64,000 bases of DNA from Tsukamurella paurometabola DSM 20162 (GTDB lineage: Bacteria; Actinomycetota; Actinomycetes; Mycobacteriales; Mycobacteriaceae). This document shows positions 26,511 through 35,951 of the stretch, in pieces; position 1 is the first letter of the stretch; each line of letters opens with the position of its first letter. Both the position numbers and the translations under genes were made by a program. The stretch spans positions 3,410,001 through 3,474,000 of the forward strand of contig NC_014158.1 of NCBI RefSeq assembly GCF_000092225.1, given 5' to 3'. Under the pieces are notes generated by a model. It saw nothing but the letters and a program-made list of their open reading frames with translations, did no database searches and was not told where the DNA came from.

Positions 26511-27974
26511 CTATTGCAGCGCGATGTACTTCGTCTCCAGATACTCCTCGATACCCTCGCTGCCACCCTCGCGGCCGAATCCGGAGGCCTTGACGCCGCC
26601 GAACGGGCCAGCAGGATCGGAGATGACGCCGCGGTTGACGCCCACCATGCCACTGTCGATGCGGTCGGCGACACGCAACGCACGGTCCAGGTCGCGCGTG
26701 AAGATGTACGAAGCGAGGCCGTATTCGGTGTCATTGGCGGCGGCGACGGCCTCGTCCTCGGTGGCGAAGGCGACGATCGGCGCGACCGGCCCGAAGACCT
26801 CCTCACGGAGGATCCGCGCATCGGCGGGGACGTCGGCGAGCACCGTCGGCGGGAAGAAGTGGCCCTTGCCCTCGGGCGCCACACCGCCGAGCCGCAGCGA
26901 TGCCCCCTTACCGACGGCGTCCTGCACCAGCTCGGAGACGATGTTCTGCTGATCGGCCGAGACCAGCGGGCCGATGGTGACGCCCTCATCGATGCCGGGG
27001 CCCACGACGTACTCACCCATCTTCGCCACCAGCTTGTCGGTGAACTCGGCGACCACGCTCTCGTGCACGTGGAACCGGTTGGCGGCCGTGCACGCCTCGC
27101 CGCCGTTGCGGAGTTTCGCGAGCAGCGCCTGCCCGACGGCGTGGTCGATATCGGCGTCGTCGAAGACCACGAAAGGGGCGTTGCCGCCCAGTTCCATCGA
27201 CGTGCGCAGGATGCCGGGGGCGGATTGCTCGATGAGCGCGGCGCCCACCCCGGTGGAGCCGGTGAAGGTGAGCTTGCGCAGCCGCGGATCGGCGAGCAGC
27301 GGCGCGGTGAGTGCTGATGACGTGGAGGTGGGGAGCACCGAGATCACCCCCTCGGGAACACCTGCGTCCTGGAGCACCTCGGCGAGCAGCAGCATCGTCA
27401 GGGGGGTGAGTCCCGCGGGCTTGACCAGCATGGTGGCACCGGCGGCGAGGGCGGGGCCGATCTTGCGGGTCCCCATGGCGAGCGGGAAGTTCCACGGGGT
27501 GATCGCGAGGCACGGGCCGACGGGTGCCTTGCTCACCAGAATGCGGCCGGTGCCGGCCGGTGCCGGGGTGTATCGGCCGGCGATGCGCACGGCCTCTTCG
27601 GAGAACCAGCGGAAGAATTCGGCGCCGTACTTGAGTTCGTTCGCCGATTCCGGGAGGGCCTTGCCCATCTCCAGGGTCATCAGCAGCGCGAAGTCGTCCG
27701 CGCGAGCGTGCAGCCCTTCGTAGGCGGCGCGCAGGATCTCTCCGCGTTCGCGAGCCGGGGTCGCGGCCCAGGCCGGACCGGCGGCGACGGCGGCGTCCAG
27801 AGCGGCGGCACCATCCGCGGCGGTGGCGTCCGCCACCTCGGCCAGCACCTCCTCGGTCGACGGGTCGTGCACCGGAAAGGTTGCGCCGGAACTGGAGTCA
27901 CGGAACGTCCCATTCACGAAGATTCCCGTGGGGATCTTCTCGAGCAGGTCACGGACGCGCTGCGCGGTAGCCAT
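26511..27974 (-). CDS. NAD(P)-dependent aldehyde dehydrogenase, succinate-semialdehyde dehydrogenase type
   Basis: 487-residue ALDH. NAD-site motif [33 protein letters not shown], the general-base region [18 protein letters not shown] and catalytic cysteine in [12 protein letters not shown] are all present; the end [25 protein letters not shown] is typical of GabD-like enzymes. ATG 27974 follows a TATCGT -10 box (27982-27987) by 7 nt, so the mRNA is probably leaderless. It diverges from pgi. The substrate assignment is by overall resemblance to SSADH and is less sure than the family. Confidence 0.88.
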   Translation of the reverse strand: MATAQRVRDLLEKIPTGIFVNGTFRDSSSGATFPVHDPSTEEVLAEVADATAADGAAALDAAVAAGPAWAATPARERGEILRAAYEGLHARADDFALLMTLEMGKALPESANELKYGAEFFRWFSEEAVRIAGRYTPAPAGTGRILVSKAPVGPCLAITPWNFPLAMGTRKIGPALAAGATMLVKPAGLTPLTMLLLAEVLQDAGVPEGVISVLPTSTSSALTAPLLADPRLRKLTFTGSTGVGAALIEQSAPGILRTSMELGGNAPFVVFDDADIDHAVGQALLAKLRNGGEACTAANRFHVHESVVAEFTDKLVAKMGEYVVGPGIDEGVTIGPLVSADQQNIVSELVQDAVGKGASLRLGGVAPEGKGHFFPPTVLADVPADARILREEVFGPVAPIVAFATEDEAVAAANDTEYGLASYIFTRDLDRALRVADRIDSGMVGVNRGVISDPAGPFGGVKASGFGREGGSEGIEEYLETKYIALQ

Positions 27975-28029
27975 GCAAGCCACGATAACCGCCCGGCGAG
28001 AACGCGCGCAGGACACTAGGCTGATGTGC

Positions 28030-29688
28030 ATGAGCACGCTGGACATCACCACGACGACCGCCTGGCGAGCCCTGGACGCGAACCATCGCGCCGTCGCCCC
28101 CTTGCACCTGCGGGATCTGTTCGCCGACGATCCCGCGCGGGGAACCGACTTGGTGCTGCGGGTGGGCGATCTGTACATCGATTACTCGAAGCACCGTGTG
28201 ACCCGCGAGACGCTGGCGCTGCTGGCCGAACTGGCCCGCGCCGCCGATGTGGAGGGTAAGCGCGATGCCATGTTCTCGGGCGCGCACATCAATTCCACCG
28301 AAGACCGAGCCGTGCTGCACACGGCACTGCGTGCGCCGTCGGGCGGGGCGCTGACCGTGGACGGCCAGGATGTCACCGGCGATGTGCACGAGGTGCTCGG
28401 CCGGATGGGCGATTTCACCGACCGGGTGCGTGACGGCGAGTGGCGCGGCGCTACCGGCGAGGCGATCACCGACGTCGTGAACATCGGCATCGGAGGCAGC
28501 GACCTCGGCCCCGCGATGGTCTATCGCGCGCTGCGCGCCTATGCGCAGCCGGGTTTGCGCTGCCATTTCGTCTCCAATGTCGATCCCGCCGATATCGTGG
28601 CCACATTGTCCGGGCTCGATCCCGCCACCACGCTGTTCGTGGTGGCGTCGAAGACTTTCTCCACGCTGGAGACGCTCACCAACGCGCACGCGGCGAAGAC
28701 CTGGCTGCTCGACGGTCTGGGGTTGGGCGACGAAGCCGTTGCCAAGCATTTCGTCGCGGTCTCCACGAATGCGGAGCGGGTCGCGGCCTTCGGCATCGAT
28801 ACCGCGAACATGTTCGGCTTCTGGGATTGGGTCGGCGGCCGGTACTCGGTGGATTCGGCGATCGGCCTGTCAGTGATGTGCGCGATCGGCCGCGAGCGGT
28901 TCGGCGAGTTCCTGGCCGGATTCCGGGTTGTGGACGAGCACTTCGCCAGCGCACCGATCGAACAGAATGCGCCGATTCTGCTCGGGCTCATCGGCCTGTG
29001 GTACTCGGACTTCTTCGGGGCGCAGTCGCGGGCGGTGCTCCCCTACGCCAACGACCTGGCCCGGTTCCCGGCATATCTGCAGCAGCTCACGATGGAGTCG
29101 AACGGCAAATCGGTGCGGGTCGACGGCACCGCGGTCACGGTGAACACCGGCGAGATCTTCTGGGGCGAACCGGGAACCAATGGTCAGCACGCCTTCTATC
29201 AGTTGCTGCACCAGGGAACGCGACTGGTGCCGGCGGATTTCCTGGGTTTCGCGGAGTCGACCGACGATCTGCCCACCACCAACGGTGTGGGCACGATGCA
29301 GGACCTACTGATGAGCAATCTGTTCGCGCAGACCAAGGTGCTGGCTTTCGGCAAGACCGCCGACGAGATCAGCGCTGAAGGAACAGATCCCGCGGTCGTC
29401 CCGCACAAGGTGATGCCCGGCAACCGGCCCACCACCACCATCCTCGCGCCGAAGCTCACTCCGTCCGTGGTGGGCCAACTGATCGCACTGTACGAACACC
29501 AGGTGTTCACCGAGGGCGCGGTGTGGGGCATCAACAGCTTCGACCAGTGGGGCGTTGAGCTGGGCAAGGCCCAGGCCAACGCGCTGCTGCCGGTGATCGC
29601 GGGCGACGCTGCACCGCAGCCGGATCAGGATTCATCGACGGACGCACAGGTGCGCTGGTACCGCGCCGAACGAGGGCGCGCGGTCTAG
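28030..29688 (+). CDS. pgi: Glucose-6-phosphate isomerase
   Basis: 552-residue glycolytic isomerase. Signatures [49 protein letters not shown], the active-site region around [16 protein letters not shown], and the C-terminal [13 protein letters not shown] are present. ATG 28030 is chosen: TAGGCT (28017-28022) is a -10 box 7 nt upstream (leaderless); an ATG two codons earlier is also in frame. Mtb pgi (Rv0946c) also lies near the SDR, Fpg-like, chorismate mutase and uvrD1 genes found in this window. Confidence 0.96.
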   Translation: MSTLDITTTTAWRALDANHRAVAPLHLRDLFADDPARGTDLVLRVGDLYIDYSKHRVTRETLALLAELARAADVEGKRDAMFSGAHINSTEDRAVLHTALRAPSGGALTVDGQDVTGDVHEVLGRMGDFTDRVRDGEWRGATGEAITDVVNIGIGGSDLGPAMVYRALRAYAQPGLRCHFVSNVDPADIVATLSGLDPATTLFVVASKTFSTLETLTNAHAAKTWLLDGLGLGDEAVAKHFVAVSTNAERVAAFGIDTANMFGFWDWVGGRYSVDSAIGLSVMCAIGRERFGEFLAGFRVVDEHFASAPIEQNAPILLGLIGLWYSDFFGAQSRAVLPYANDLARFPAYLQQLTMESNGKSVRVDGTAVTVNTGEIFWGEPGTNGQHAFYQLLHQGTRLVPADFLGFAESTDDLPTTNGVGTMQDLLMSNLFAQTKVLAFGKTADEISAEGTDPAVVPHKVMPGNRPTTTILAPKLTPSVVGQLIALYEHQVFTEGAVWGINSFDQWGVELGKAQANALLPVIAGDAAPQPDQDSSTDAQVRWYRAERGRAV

Positions 29689-29690
29689 AT

Positions 29691-30836
29691 CTACCGGGCA
29701 CAGATCGCAGCGCCGAACGCCGCCGCGATCGCGTCTTTCTGCGCCTGGGTGGCGGGTTGCTGGTTCGCGACCACGGTCACCGCGCGCGCGGATGTGGCTC
29801 CGTTATAGGTCCGGTAGCCGGGTATGGAACCGCCGTGCCCCCAGACGGTGCCGCACGGCGTGGAGAGTTCCGCCTGGCCGAGGCCGTATCGCAGCCCGTC
29901 ACGATTGACGAGCGGTCGCGGGGCCCGTCGCGCCTCGGTGAACTGCGACGCCGTGATCACCTTCCCGTTCTGGAGGGCGAGGAAGAATCGGTTCACATCC
30001 GACGGGGTGGCGATCATCGCCCCCGCTGCACCCGCCCAGGACGGATCGAACGAGGTGATATCGGCCCGCCGCCCGTTCTCCACGGCATAGCCGATGGCGT
30101 GCGGCGCGCGGACCGCGGCGTCGCCGGGTGTGGGGAAGTAGGTCTTCCGCAGCGCCTGCGGTTCGAGGATGCGGGTGCGGATCTCGTCGGAAAGACTTCT
30201 CCCGGTGGTCTTCTCGATCAGTATTCCCAGCACGACGTAGTTGATGTTGCTGTACTCGGCGCGCGTGCCGGGAGCGAATCGCGGCGCGAGCGTAGCCAGG
30301 GCCCGCCGTACCAGGTAGGCGGGCTGGTAGGTCGTGCTCGCCGCATCGTCGGACTCGAGTTCCGGGAGATCGAGATGGTCGGGCAGACCGGAAGTGTGCT
30401 GCAGCAGGTCGCGGACGGAGATCCGCGTCGCGTCCACCCTGCTGCCGTCGGGGGCCGGAGGCCCCGGTGTGAGCATCCCGGGGGCGATGCTGTCGACCGT
30501 CGCATCGAGCCGGATGCGGTTCTCGGCGACCAGTTGCAGCACCACCGCGGCGACGTAGGCCTTGGTATTGCTGCCGATCCGGACGTAACCGTCGGCGGGG
30601 AACGGGGTGCGCCGGTCGGCGTCGCCGACGCCGGCGCTCGCGATCCAGTCCCGTCCGCGTTCGGTGATGACGACCTGCGCCCCGGGGTAGCCCGCGGAGA
30701 CCATTGCGTCGAGCGCCCGCTGGACGGACTGGCGTCCAGCGGGCGAGATCGGCTGCGCTAGAGCCGGAGCTGCGAATCCGGTGGTCACAACGAGCGCAGC
30801 GAGGTACGCGGCACCGGTTCTCACGGTGCGGTTCAC
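29691..30836 (-). CDS. Secreted serine hydrolase, class C beta-lactamase / DD-carboxypeptidase family
   Basis: 381 residues with a signal peptide (VNRTVRTGAAYLAALVVTTGFAAPALA). Catalytic motifs of the penicillin-recognising fold: S-N-T-K at residues 89-92 (SxxK), YSN in AEYSNINYVVLG, and HGG in VWGHGGSIPGY in place of KTG. This pattern is that of R61-type DD-peptidases and esterase-like relatives. It would act on peptidoglycan or small esters outside the membrane. GTG 30836 overlaps the stop of the small secreted protein gene by 4 bp, so the two are co-translated. Its end is 2 bp from the pgi end (convergent). Confidence 0.85.
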   Translation of the reverse strand: MNRTVRTGAAYLAALVVTTGFAAPALAQPISPAGRQSVQRALDAMVSAGYPGAQVVITERGRDWIASAGVGDADRRTPFPADGYVRIGSNTKAYVAAVVLQLVAENRIRLDATVDSIAPGMLTPGPPAPDGSRVDATRISVRDLLQHTSGLPDHLDLPELESDDAASTTYQPAYLVRRALATLAPRFAPGTRAEYSNINYVVLGILIEKTTGRSLSDEIRTRILEPQALRKTYFPTPGDAAVRAPHAIGYAVENGRRADITSFDPSWAGAAGAMIATPSDVNRFFLALQNGKVITASQFTEARRAPRPLVNRDGLRYGLGQAELSTPCGTVWGHGGSIPGYRTYNGATSARAVTVVANQQPATQAQKDAIAAAFGAAICAR

Positions 30837-31054
30837 GAGGACTTGGGAGTGTTCCAGACACCGCCCTGGCAGGTGATCACGAAACCGGCGTCCACGTCGA
30901 GGCCCAGGGTGCCATCGGCGTAGGAACAGGCGGCGCCGCGACTCCCCTTCTTGTAGTCGTAATCGTCGGGGGTCGCGGCGGCCATGCCGGTGCCTGCGAT
31001 CAGGGCTGTTGCAGCAAGGGCTGCCACACTGAGGGACTGAATGAATGTGCGCAT
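30833..31054 (-). CDS. Small secreted protein, 73 aa, unknown function
   Basis: Signal peptide MRTFIQSLSVAALAATALIAGTGMAAA, then about 45 residues with two cysteines (GAACSYADG, FVITCQGG) that could form a disulfide, ending WNTPKSS. A strong ribosome site AAAGGTGGT lies 6 nt before ATG 31054; longer in-frame starts lack one. It is the first gene of a two-gene unit with the serine hydrolase. I do not recognise a named family; similar short YADGTLGLD proteins occur in mycolic-acid bacteria, as far as I recall. Confidence 0.75.
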   Translation of the reverse strand: MRTFIQSLSVAALAATALIAGTGMAAATPDDYDYKKGSRGAACSYADGTLGLDVDAGFVITCQGGVWNTPKSS

Positions 31055-31185
31055 TTCGCACCACCTTTCGACGCCTTCGACGCTACGAATCTCGAAGGTC
31101 CGGCACATCCGGGCTGGCCCCGGATCGTTCCCCGGGATCCAGCTGGGACACATCAGGGTCGACTCGGGGTACTTACGACCACATC

Positions 31186-32472
31186 ATGAACACACGTTTG
31201 ATTCTTCCGCTCAGTGCGAAAACTTGTCAGTGGGCCGACGTAGCGTTGGAGCATGGATGGGGAGTACGAATCAGGTTCAGCTGCAACAGGAGCGGCGATG
31301 CCATTGCCGGTTTGGGTGCGTTGGAGCGGGCTCGTGCGCGGGTGGTGTTCGATCAGTATCGGTTGATCGCCGAGTTGTTGCGAGTGCGGGTGTGTGAGCG
31401 GATCGCGGCCGGGGTGGCGCAGGACCGGTGGGAGGCGGGGGTGGCGGCGGAGGTCGCGTTGGCGTTGCGGGTGTCGCCGCATCGGGCTGCGGGGATGCTG
31501 TCGCGGGCTCGGACGCTCGTGAAGGATCTGCCGGCGACGTTCGGGCGGCTGCGCGACGGTGATGTTTCGCCGGAGGCGGTGGAGGTGATCCTCGCTGGCC
31601 TCTCCCATCTGGAGCCACGGCTGAAGTCCAAGGCCGATGCGGAGTTGTGCGGCGAATCTTTCGCCGCCGCCGGTTTGGGCGTGAAGCGGTTGCAGGATCA
31701 GGTCAAGCAGGTCGCGTACCGGCTCGACGCCCAGGCCACCGTGGATCGTGCGGCGCTGGCAGCGAAGGATCGTCGGGTGACGATCCGGCCGGCGCCGGAT
31801 TGCATGGCGCGGGTATCGATCCTGCTGCCGGTCGCCCAAGCGGTCGGTGTGTACGCCGCCGTGAAGGCCGCCGCCGATGCTGCGGTCGGCACTCCCGGCG
31901 AACCACGCAGCCGAGCCCAGATCATGGCCGATACCGCCTTCGCGCGGATCACCGGCCGCGAGGCGGCAGAAGGGCAACCGGTGACGGTGCACCTGACCGT
32001 CCCTGCCTCTGTTCTGCTGGGCGATCAGCCTGGCACCGCGCACCTCTCCGGCGGCGGCACGCTGCCCGCGGAGATCGCGCGGCATCTGGTCGGGCGGGCG
32101 TCGGAGCACGCGGTCGCGTGGGTCAAACGGCTGTATGTGCAACCGGAGTCGGGTGCCGTCGTCGGGCTGGATTCCCGGTCACGACTGTTCCCTTCCGGAC
32201 TCGCCGAGTTGATCGCGGCGCGGGATCGGTACTGCCGGACCCCGTACTGCGATGCACCGATCGCGCACACCGACCACGTCACCGCGCACGCCCACGGCGG
32301 CGCAACCAGCCTGGACAACGGGCAAGGATTGTGCGCGGCCTGCAACTACGCCAAAGAAGCAACAGGGTGGACCAGCCGCACCGTCCACGACGACAGCGGA
32401 CGGCACACCGTCGAAACCCGCACCCCGACAGGACATCTCCACCGATCCACCGCACCACCGCAGGCGGCGTGA
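31186..32472 (+). CDS. DUF222 / HNH endonuclease (13E12 repeat family); 5' end uncertain, possible frameshift
   Basis: Main body ALERARARVVFDQYRLIAELL...RTPTGHLHR is a DUF222 helical domain followed by a C-terminal HNH nuclease motif (CRTPYCDAPIAHTDHVTAHAHGGATSLDNGQGLCAACN). These are multi-copy, mobile-like genes in mycolic-acid bacteria, of unclear role. I give ATG 31186 as the outer limit. The best start signal, a TAGCGT -10 box (31241-31246) 6 nt before ATG 31253, is in another frame (MDGEYESGSAATGAAMPLPV), which would join the body only with a one-base shift near 31309. TTG 31312 or 31321 are in-frame alternatives. Confidence 0.75.
   Translation: MNTRLILPLSAKTCQWADVALEHGWGVRIRFSCNRSGDAIAGLGALERARARVVFDQYRLIAELLRVRVCERIAAGVAQDRWEAGVAAEVALALRVSPHRAAGMLSRARTLVKDLPATFGRLRDGDVSPEAVEVILAGLSHLEPRLKSKADAELCGESFAAAGLGVKRLQDQVKQVAYRLDAQATVDRAALAAKDRRVTIRPAPDCMARVSILLPVAQAVGVYAAVKAAADAAVGTPGEPRSRAQIMADTAFARITGREAAEGQPVTVHLTVPASVLLGDQPGTAHLSGGGTLPAEIARHLVGRASEHAVAWVKRLYVQPESGAVVGLDSRSRLFPSGLAELIAARDRYCRTPYCDAPIAHTDHVTAHAHGGATSLDNGQGLCAACNYAKEATGWTSRTVHDDSGRHTVETRTPTGHLHRSTAPPQAA
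31241..31253 (+). promoter_or_regulatory. Leaderless-type -10 box before ATG 31253
   Basis: TAGCGT at 31241-31246, 6 nt before ATG 31253. This ATG is out of frame with the downstream DUF222 body, see that gene. Confidence 0.4.
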
Positions 32473-32476
32473 GAAA

Positions 32477-33214
32477 TCAGATCAGGCGGCGCGTCAGTTC
32501 ATCGGGCGCGTGCCGAAGCACGGCGCCTAGCGGCGCCCATGGCCAGCTGGGGACGGCGGCTTCCTTAGGCTCACGGTCGATGGCCTTGACGAGTGCCTTC
32601 ACACCATCGCCCAGGGAGGACTTCATCGAGGTCTTCACGCCCTTGTTGATGTCAGTCTCGATGAAGCCCGGCTTGATGACGGTCACTGTGATGTCACTGC
32701 CCGCGAACTCGGCCTGGAGGCCCTCACCGATAGCGGTGAGTCCGGCCTTACTCGCGGAATAGGCGGTCTGCGCCTTCGGCATTCCGCGCTGCCCGGCGAT
32801 GGAACTGATCAGCACCAGGTGCCCGCGTCCCTGGGCACGGAAGATCTCCAGCACCGCCTCGATCTGGGCCACCGCGCCCGTGAGGTTCGTCTGGATGGTC
32901 TCCAGGTTGGCGTGCGGCTTGCCGGTGCCGAGCGGCGCCCCCTTCCCGATGCCTGCGTTGATGATGGCGCGGTCGAGGCCGCCCATCCGGCCCACCACCT
33001 CGGTGATCGCGCCGGGCACGGCACCGAAGTCGGTGACGTCGAGCGCGCCGACCTCGACGGCGCCGGAGCCCGGCACCGCCGAGATCTCGGCCTTGAGGGC
33101 CTCGAGCCGGTCGAGTCGGCGAGCCAGTAGGCCCACGTCCTCGCCGCGTTCGGCGTAGGTGCGGGCCATGCCTTCGCCTAGCCCCGAGCTGGCTCCGGTG
33201 ATGAGGATGCGCAT
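32477..33214 (-). CDS. Short-chain dehydrogenase/reductase
   Basis: 245-residue classical SDR. NAD(P) loop TGASSGLG at residues 6-13, NAGIG, catalytic Ser in LVLISSIAGQRG and YSASKAG (Tyr/Lys). Substrate unknown. Mtb Rv0945, an SDR, is next to pgi (Rv0946c), and this gene is 3 kb from pgi, so it is probably its orthologue. It overlaps the end of the YczE-like gene by 37 bp on the same strand and ends 4 bp from the 13E12 gene (convergent). Confidence 0.88.
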   Translation of the reverse strand: MRILITGASSGLGEGMARTYAERGEDVGLLARRLDRLEALKAEISAVPGSGAVEVGALDVTDFGAVPGAITEVVGRMGGLDRAIINAGIGKGAPLGTGKPHANLETIQTNLTGAVAQIEAVLEIFRAQGRGHLVLISSIAGQRGMPKAQTAYSASKAGLTAIGEGLQAEFAGSDITVTVIKPGFIETDINKGVKTSMKSSLGDGVKALVKAIDREPKEAAVPSWPWAPLGAVLRHAPDELTRRLI

Positions 33215-33837
33215 TGCTCCACCTTATCGGCGGGGCGCGCGAGCTGTGGGCCACCGAGTCCGGTGCGAGCGAACACCTGGATCAGCGGCCCCACTCCGAC
33301 CGCGTACAGAACGGTGCCCACGCCCAGCGTTCCGCCGAGCAGGAATCCGATGGCCACCACCGTGACCTCCATCGACGTGCGCACCACCCGTACCGACCAT
33401 CCGGTCTTGCGGACCAGGCCGGTCATCAGGCCGTCGCGGGGGCCGGGGCCCATTTCGGCACCGATGTAGAGGACCGTCGCGAAAGCGTTGCCGACGATGC
33501 CGAGCAGCATCAGGGGAACGGCGATCACCAATGCCGGGCGGTACGGGAACAACGGTGACATCACGTCGAACGCGATACCGATCACGAAGACATTCGCGAC
33601 GGTGCCGAAGCCCGGCCGCTCGCGCAACGGGATCCATGCCAACAGCACCACTGCGCCCACCACCACGATCACGGCGCCCACAGAGATGCCGACTCTGTCG
33701 GCGATCCCCTGATGGAGAACATCCCACGGCATGTTGCCCAGGCCCGCACGCAGGATCGCGGCCATCGCGGTCCCGTAGAGCCACAAACCGACGAACAGCT
33801 TGATCAGTCGCACCATCATGACACTCAGCATGACCAT
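33178..33837 (-). CDS. YczE/YitT-like polytopic membrane protein
   Basis: 219 residues with about five hydrophobic segments (LIKLFVGLWLYGTAMAAIL, ISVGAVIVVVGAVVLLAWI and so on). The loop GNMPWDVLHQGIADR after the first helix and GPRDGLMTGLVRKTG are typical of the YczE family. Function of the family is unknown; in Bacillus and actinobacteria it is often divergent from a MocR-type regulator (YczR), exactly as here. Start could be ATG 33837, 33831, 33819 or 33816; none has a strong ribosome site. It is followed by the SDR gene with 37 bp overlap. Confidence 0.75.
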   Translation of the reverse strand: MVMLSVMMVRLIKLFVGLWLYGTAMAAILRAGLGNMPWDVLHQGIADRVGISVGAVIVVVGAVVLLAWIPLRERPGFGTVANVFVIGIAFDVMSPLFPYRPALVIAVPLMLLGIVGNAFATVLYIGAEMGPGPRDGLMTGLVRKTGWSVRVVRTSMEVTVVAIGFLLGGTLGVGTVLYAVGVGPLIQVFARTGLGGPQLARPADKVEQCASSSPEPARG

Positions 33838-33858
33838 GATTGGATCTTGAATACATAG

Positions 33859-33876
33859 CCAGTTCTGCGATACTGG
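33859..33876. promoter_or_regulatory. Candidate MocR operator between yczE-like and mocR genes
   Basis: Inverted repeat CCAGT-N8-ACTGG. It includes the likely -10 box GATACT (33869-33874), which lies 6 nt before the mocR ATG (leaderless). A further AACTGGC half-site follows near 33892 inside the gene. Autoregulation by the MocR protein is inferred. Confidence 0.5.
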
Positions 33877-33880
33877 CCCC

Positions 33881-35329
33881 ATGTTCTCGGCAACTGGCAC
33901 CATCGGGGCCGCCACACTCACGCGCCAACTCGGGGCCTGGCGGCCGGACGGCCGACGTCCGGCATATCTCGCCTTGGCGGAAGCACTGCGCCTACTGGTA
34001 CTCGACGGCCGCGTATCGGTGGGTACGGCCCTGCCCAGCGAACGCGCGCTGGCCGCGCATCTGGAAGTCAGCCGCACCACTGTGACCGCCGCCTACGCCG
34101 AGCTGCGCGACAGCGGACACCTGCAGTCAAGACAGGGGGCGCGCAGCGTACTCACGCTGCCCCACACCGTTCCGGCCGAACCCGCAGACACCGGCTCCGA
34201 AGCCGACCTGATCCGGCTGAACATCGCGGCACCGTCGGCCCCCGACCAGATCGTGCACGACGGGTATCGCCACGCCCTCGAATGCGCCCCGCCCTATCTC
34301 GCGGGAATCGGCCTGTACCCCGGCGGGATCCGCGCCCTCCGTGAGTCGATTGCCCGGCGGTACACCGACCGCGGGTTGCCGACCGCGGCGGAGCAGGTGC
34401 TCGTCACGTCCGGCGCCCAGCACGCCCTGCGCATCGTGCTCGACACCCTGGTGCACCCCGGCGATCGCGTGCTCATCGAACAGCCCACCCACCACGGCAC
34501 GATCTTGGCGATCCGCCGGCACAACGCGCGGCCCGTCGCCGTGGGACTGCATCCCGCACACGGATGGGATCTCGATCAGTTCGAGGCGGTGGTCAAGCAG
34601 CAGAATCCGCGAATCATCTTCTCCATCGCAGACTTTCATAATCCCACTGGACTGCTGCTCGATGCAGCCGGTCGCGCCCGGCTGGCCGAGATCTCGGCGC
34701 GGTATCGAGTGCCACTCGTCGTCGACGAGACGATGGCCGAGCTGGGCCTCGACGTCCCCGCTCCCCCACCTCTCGCGGCGCTCGCCCCACGCGGCGCGCA
34801 GATCATCTCCATCGGTTCGGCCAGTAAGACGGTCTGGGCCGGCCTGCGGGTGGGCTGGATCCGCACCGAGACACCTCCCGACGGACTCACCTCCGCCCGC
34901 TACGACATGGACCTCGCAGGCGCGGTGTTCGAGCAACTCGCCGCCGGCTACGCCCTCGATCACCTCGACGACTTCCTCCCCGCTCGACTCGAATCCCTTC
35001 GCCTGGCACGGTCGGTCGCGCTCGAGGGGGTCGCCGAACACCTGCCCGGTGCAACGGTCGCCGCCGGCGTCGGCGGACTCTGCCTGTGGGTCACGTTGCC
35101 GCGGCCGGTGGGCACCGCCACGGCGGCTGCGGCGGCCGGGCTCGGGGTGCGGATCGCCGCCGGCTCGGCCTTCGGGGTCGACGGTGCGCTCGAACGCAAC
35201 ATCCGCATTCCGTACACCCTCCCGGTCGGCCAGCTGTCCCGAGCGATCGACCTCGTCGGCGCCGCGTACCGCCACGCCACCGGCGGCGCGGGCGCTACCC
35301 CCGACCTGGCCGGCCAGCTGGTGGTGTAG
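33881..35329 (+). CDS. MocR-type GntR regulator with aminotransferase domain (YczR-like)
   Basis: 482 residues: an N-terminal GntR winged helix (about 25-95; LPSERALAAHLEVSRTTVTAAYAELRDSGHL) fused to a class I aminotransferase fold. The PLP lysine is in IGSASKTVWAGLRVGW, and FHNPTG is conserved. MocR proteins use the PLP domain to sense metabolites rather than to transaminate. Divergent from the YczE-like gene with 43 bp between ATGs, so it most likely controls that gene and itself. Confidence 0.9.
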   Translation: MFSATGTIGAATLTRQLGAWRPDGRRPAYLALAEALRLLVLDGRVSVGTALPSERALAAHLEVSRTTVTAAYAELRDSGHLQSRQGARSVLTLPHTVPAEPADTGSEADLIRLNIAAPSAPDQIVHDGYRHALECAPPYLAGIGLYPGGIRALRESIARRYTDRGLPTAAEQVLVTSGAQHALRIVLDTLVHPGDRVLIEQPTHHGTILAIRRHNARPVAVGLHPAHGWDLDQFEAVVKQQNPRIIFSIADFHNPTGLLLDAAGRARLAEISARYRVPLVVDETMAELGLDVPAPPPLAALAPRGAQIISIGSASKTVWAGLRVGWIRTETPPDGLTSARYDMDLAGAVFEQLAAGYALDHLDDFLPARLESLRLARSVALEGVAEHLPGATVAAGVGGLCLWVTLPRPVGTATAAAAAGLGVRIAAGSAFGVDGALERNIRIPYTLPVGQLSRAIDLVGAAYRHATGGAGATPDLAGQLVV

Positions 35330-35332
35330 CCG

Positions 35333-35791
35333 CTACGCGCCGCAGGCGAAGGGTGCGGCCCTCGGCCCACAGAACCTGACATCGCCGACGATGATCTCGT
35401 CCTTCGTCGGATCACGCACGATCCGCTGTCGCTGCGGCAACATCGCTCGCGCTCGGTCCGGCCGCGCGGCGATGATCGCCAGATCGGCACTCGCATCTGC
35501 CGCCTTCGCCTGGATGTTCTCGACGACGACGTCGTAATAGACATTGGCGACACAGCCGCCACCGTCCGGGCCGCAGACACTCGTGAACCAGCCCGTACCC
35601 GTACCGTCAGCACGGATCGTGAGCCCACGCCCGTGCCCTCCGTAATCGCCCGCGAGCGAACCGGCATCGTCGTGGCCAGTGGGCGTCGACGATTGCGGTG
35701 CCGAAGCCCCGCAGAAGATGGTCTCCGAGGCGCAGCTCGACAACACCGCCGCCACGACGACCAGGACGACGATTCGGTTACCCCGCCGCAT
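35333..35791 (-). CDS. Putative lipoprotein, 152 aa
   Basis: Signal sequence MRRGNRIVVLVVVAAVLSSC with lipobox LSSC, then a Ser/Thr/Gly-rich linker and a small domain (DYGGHGRGLTIRADGTGTGWF, FCGPRAAPFAC). ATG 35791 follows GGGGGTGG. Similar Gly-rich putative lipoproteins of unknown role occur across Tsukamurella/Gordonia; I cannot name a family. It is convergent with the mocR gene, 3 bp apart. Confidence 0.7.
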   Translation of the reverse strand: MRRGNRIVVLVVVAAVLSSCASETIFCGASAPQSSTPTGHDDAGSLAGDYGGHGRGLTIRADGTGTGWFTSVCGPDGGGCVANVYYDVVVENIQAKAADASADLAIIAARPDRARAMLPQRQRIVRDPTKDEIIVGDVRFCGPRAAPFACGA

Positions 35792-35951
35792 AACCACCCC
35801 CGAGAATTCGTGATCGACAATACGGCCTCAAGAATGGCGCGGCTGTGATGTGCGACATATTCGGCGGCGAGAGGAATGACTCGGACCACGGTCCGGTTGA
35901 ACCGCGCAGAACCACGCACGGTCACCGAGCCTCTCCGAAGGGAACCAGAAC

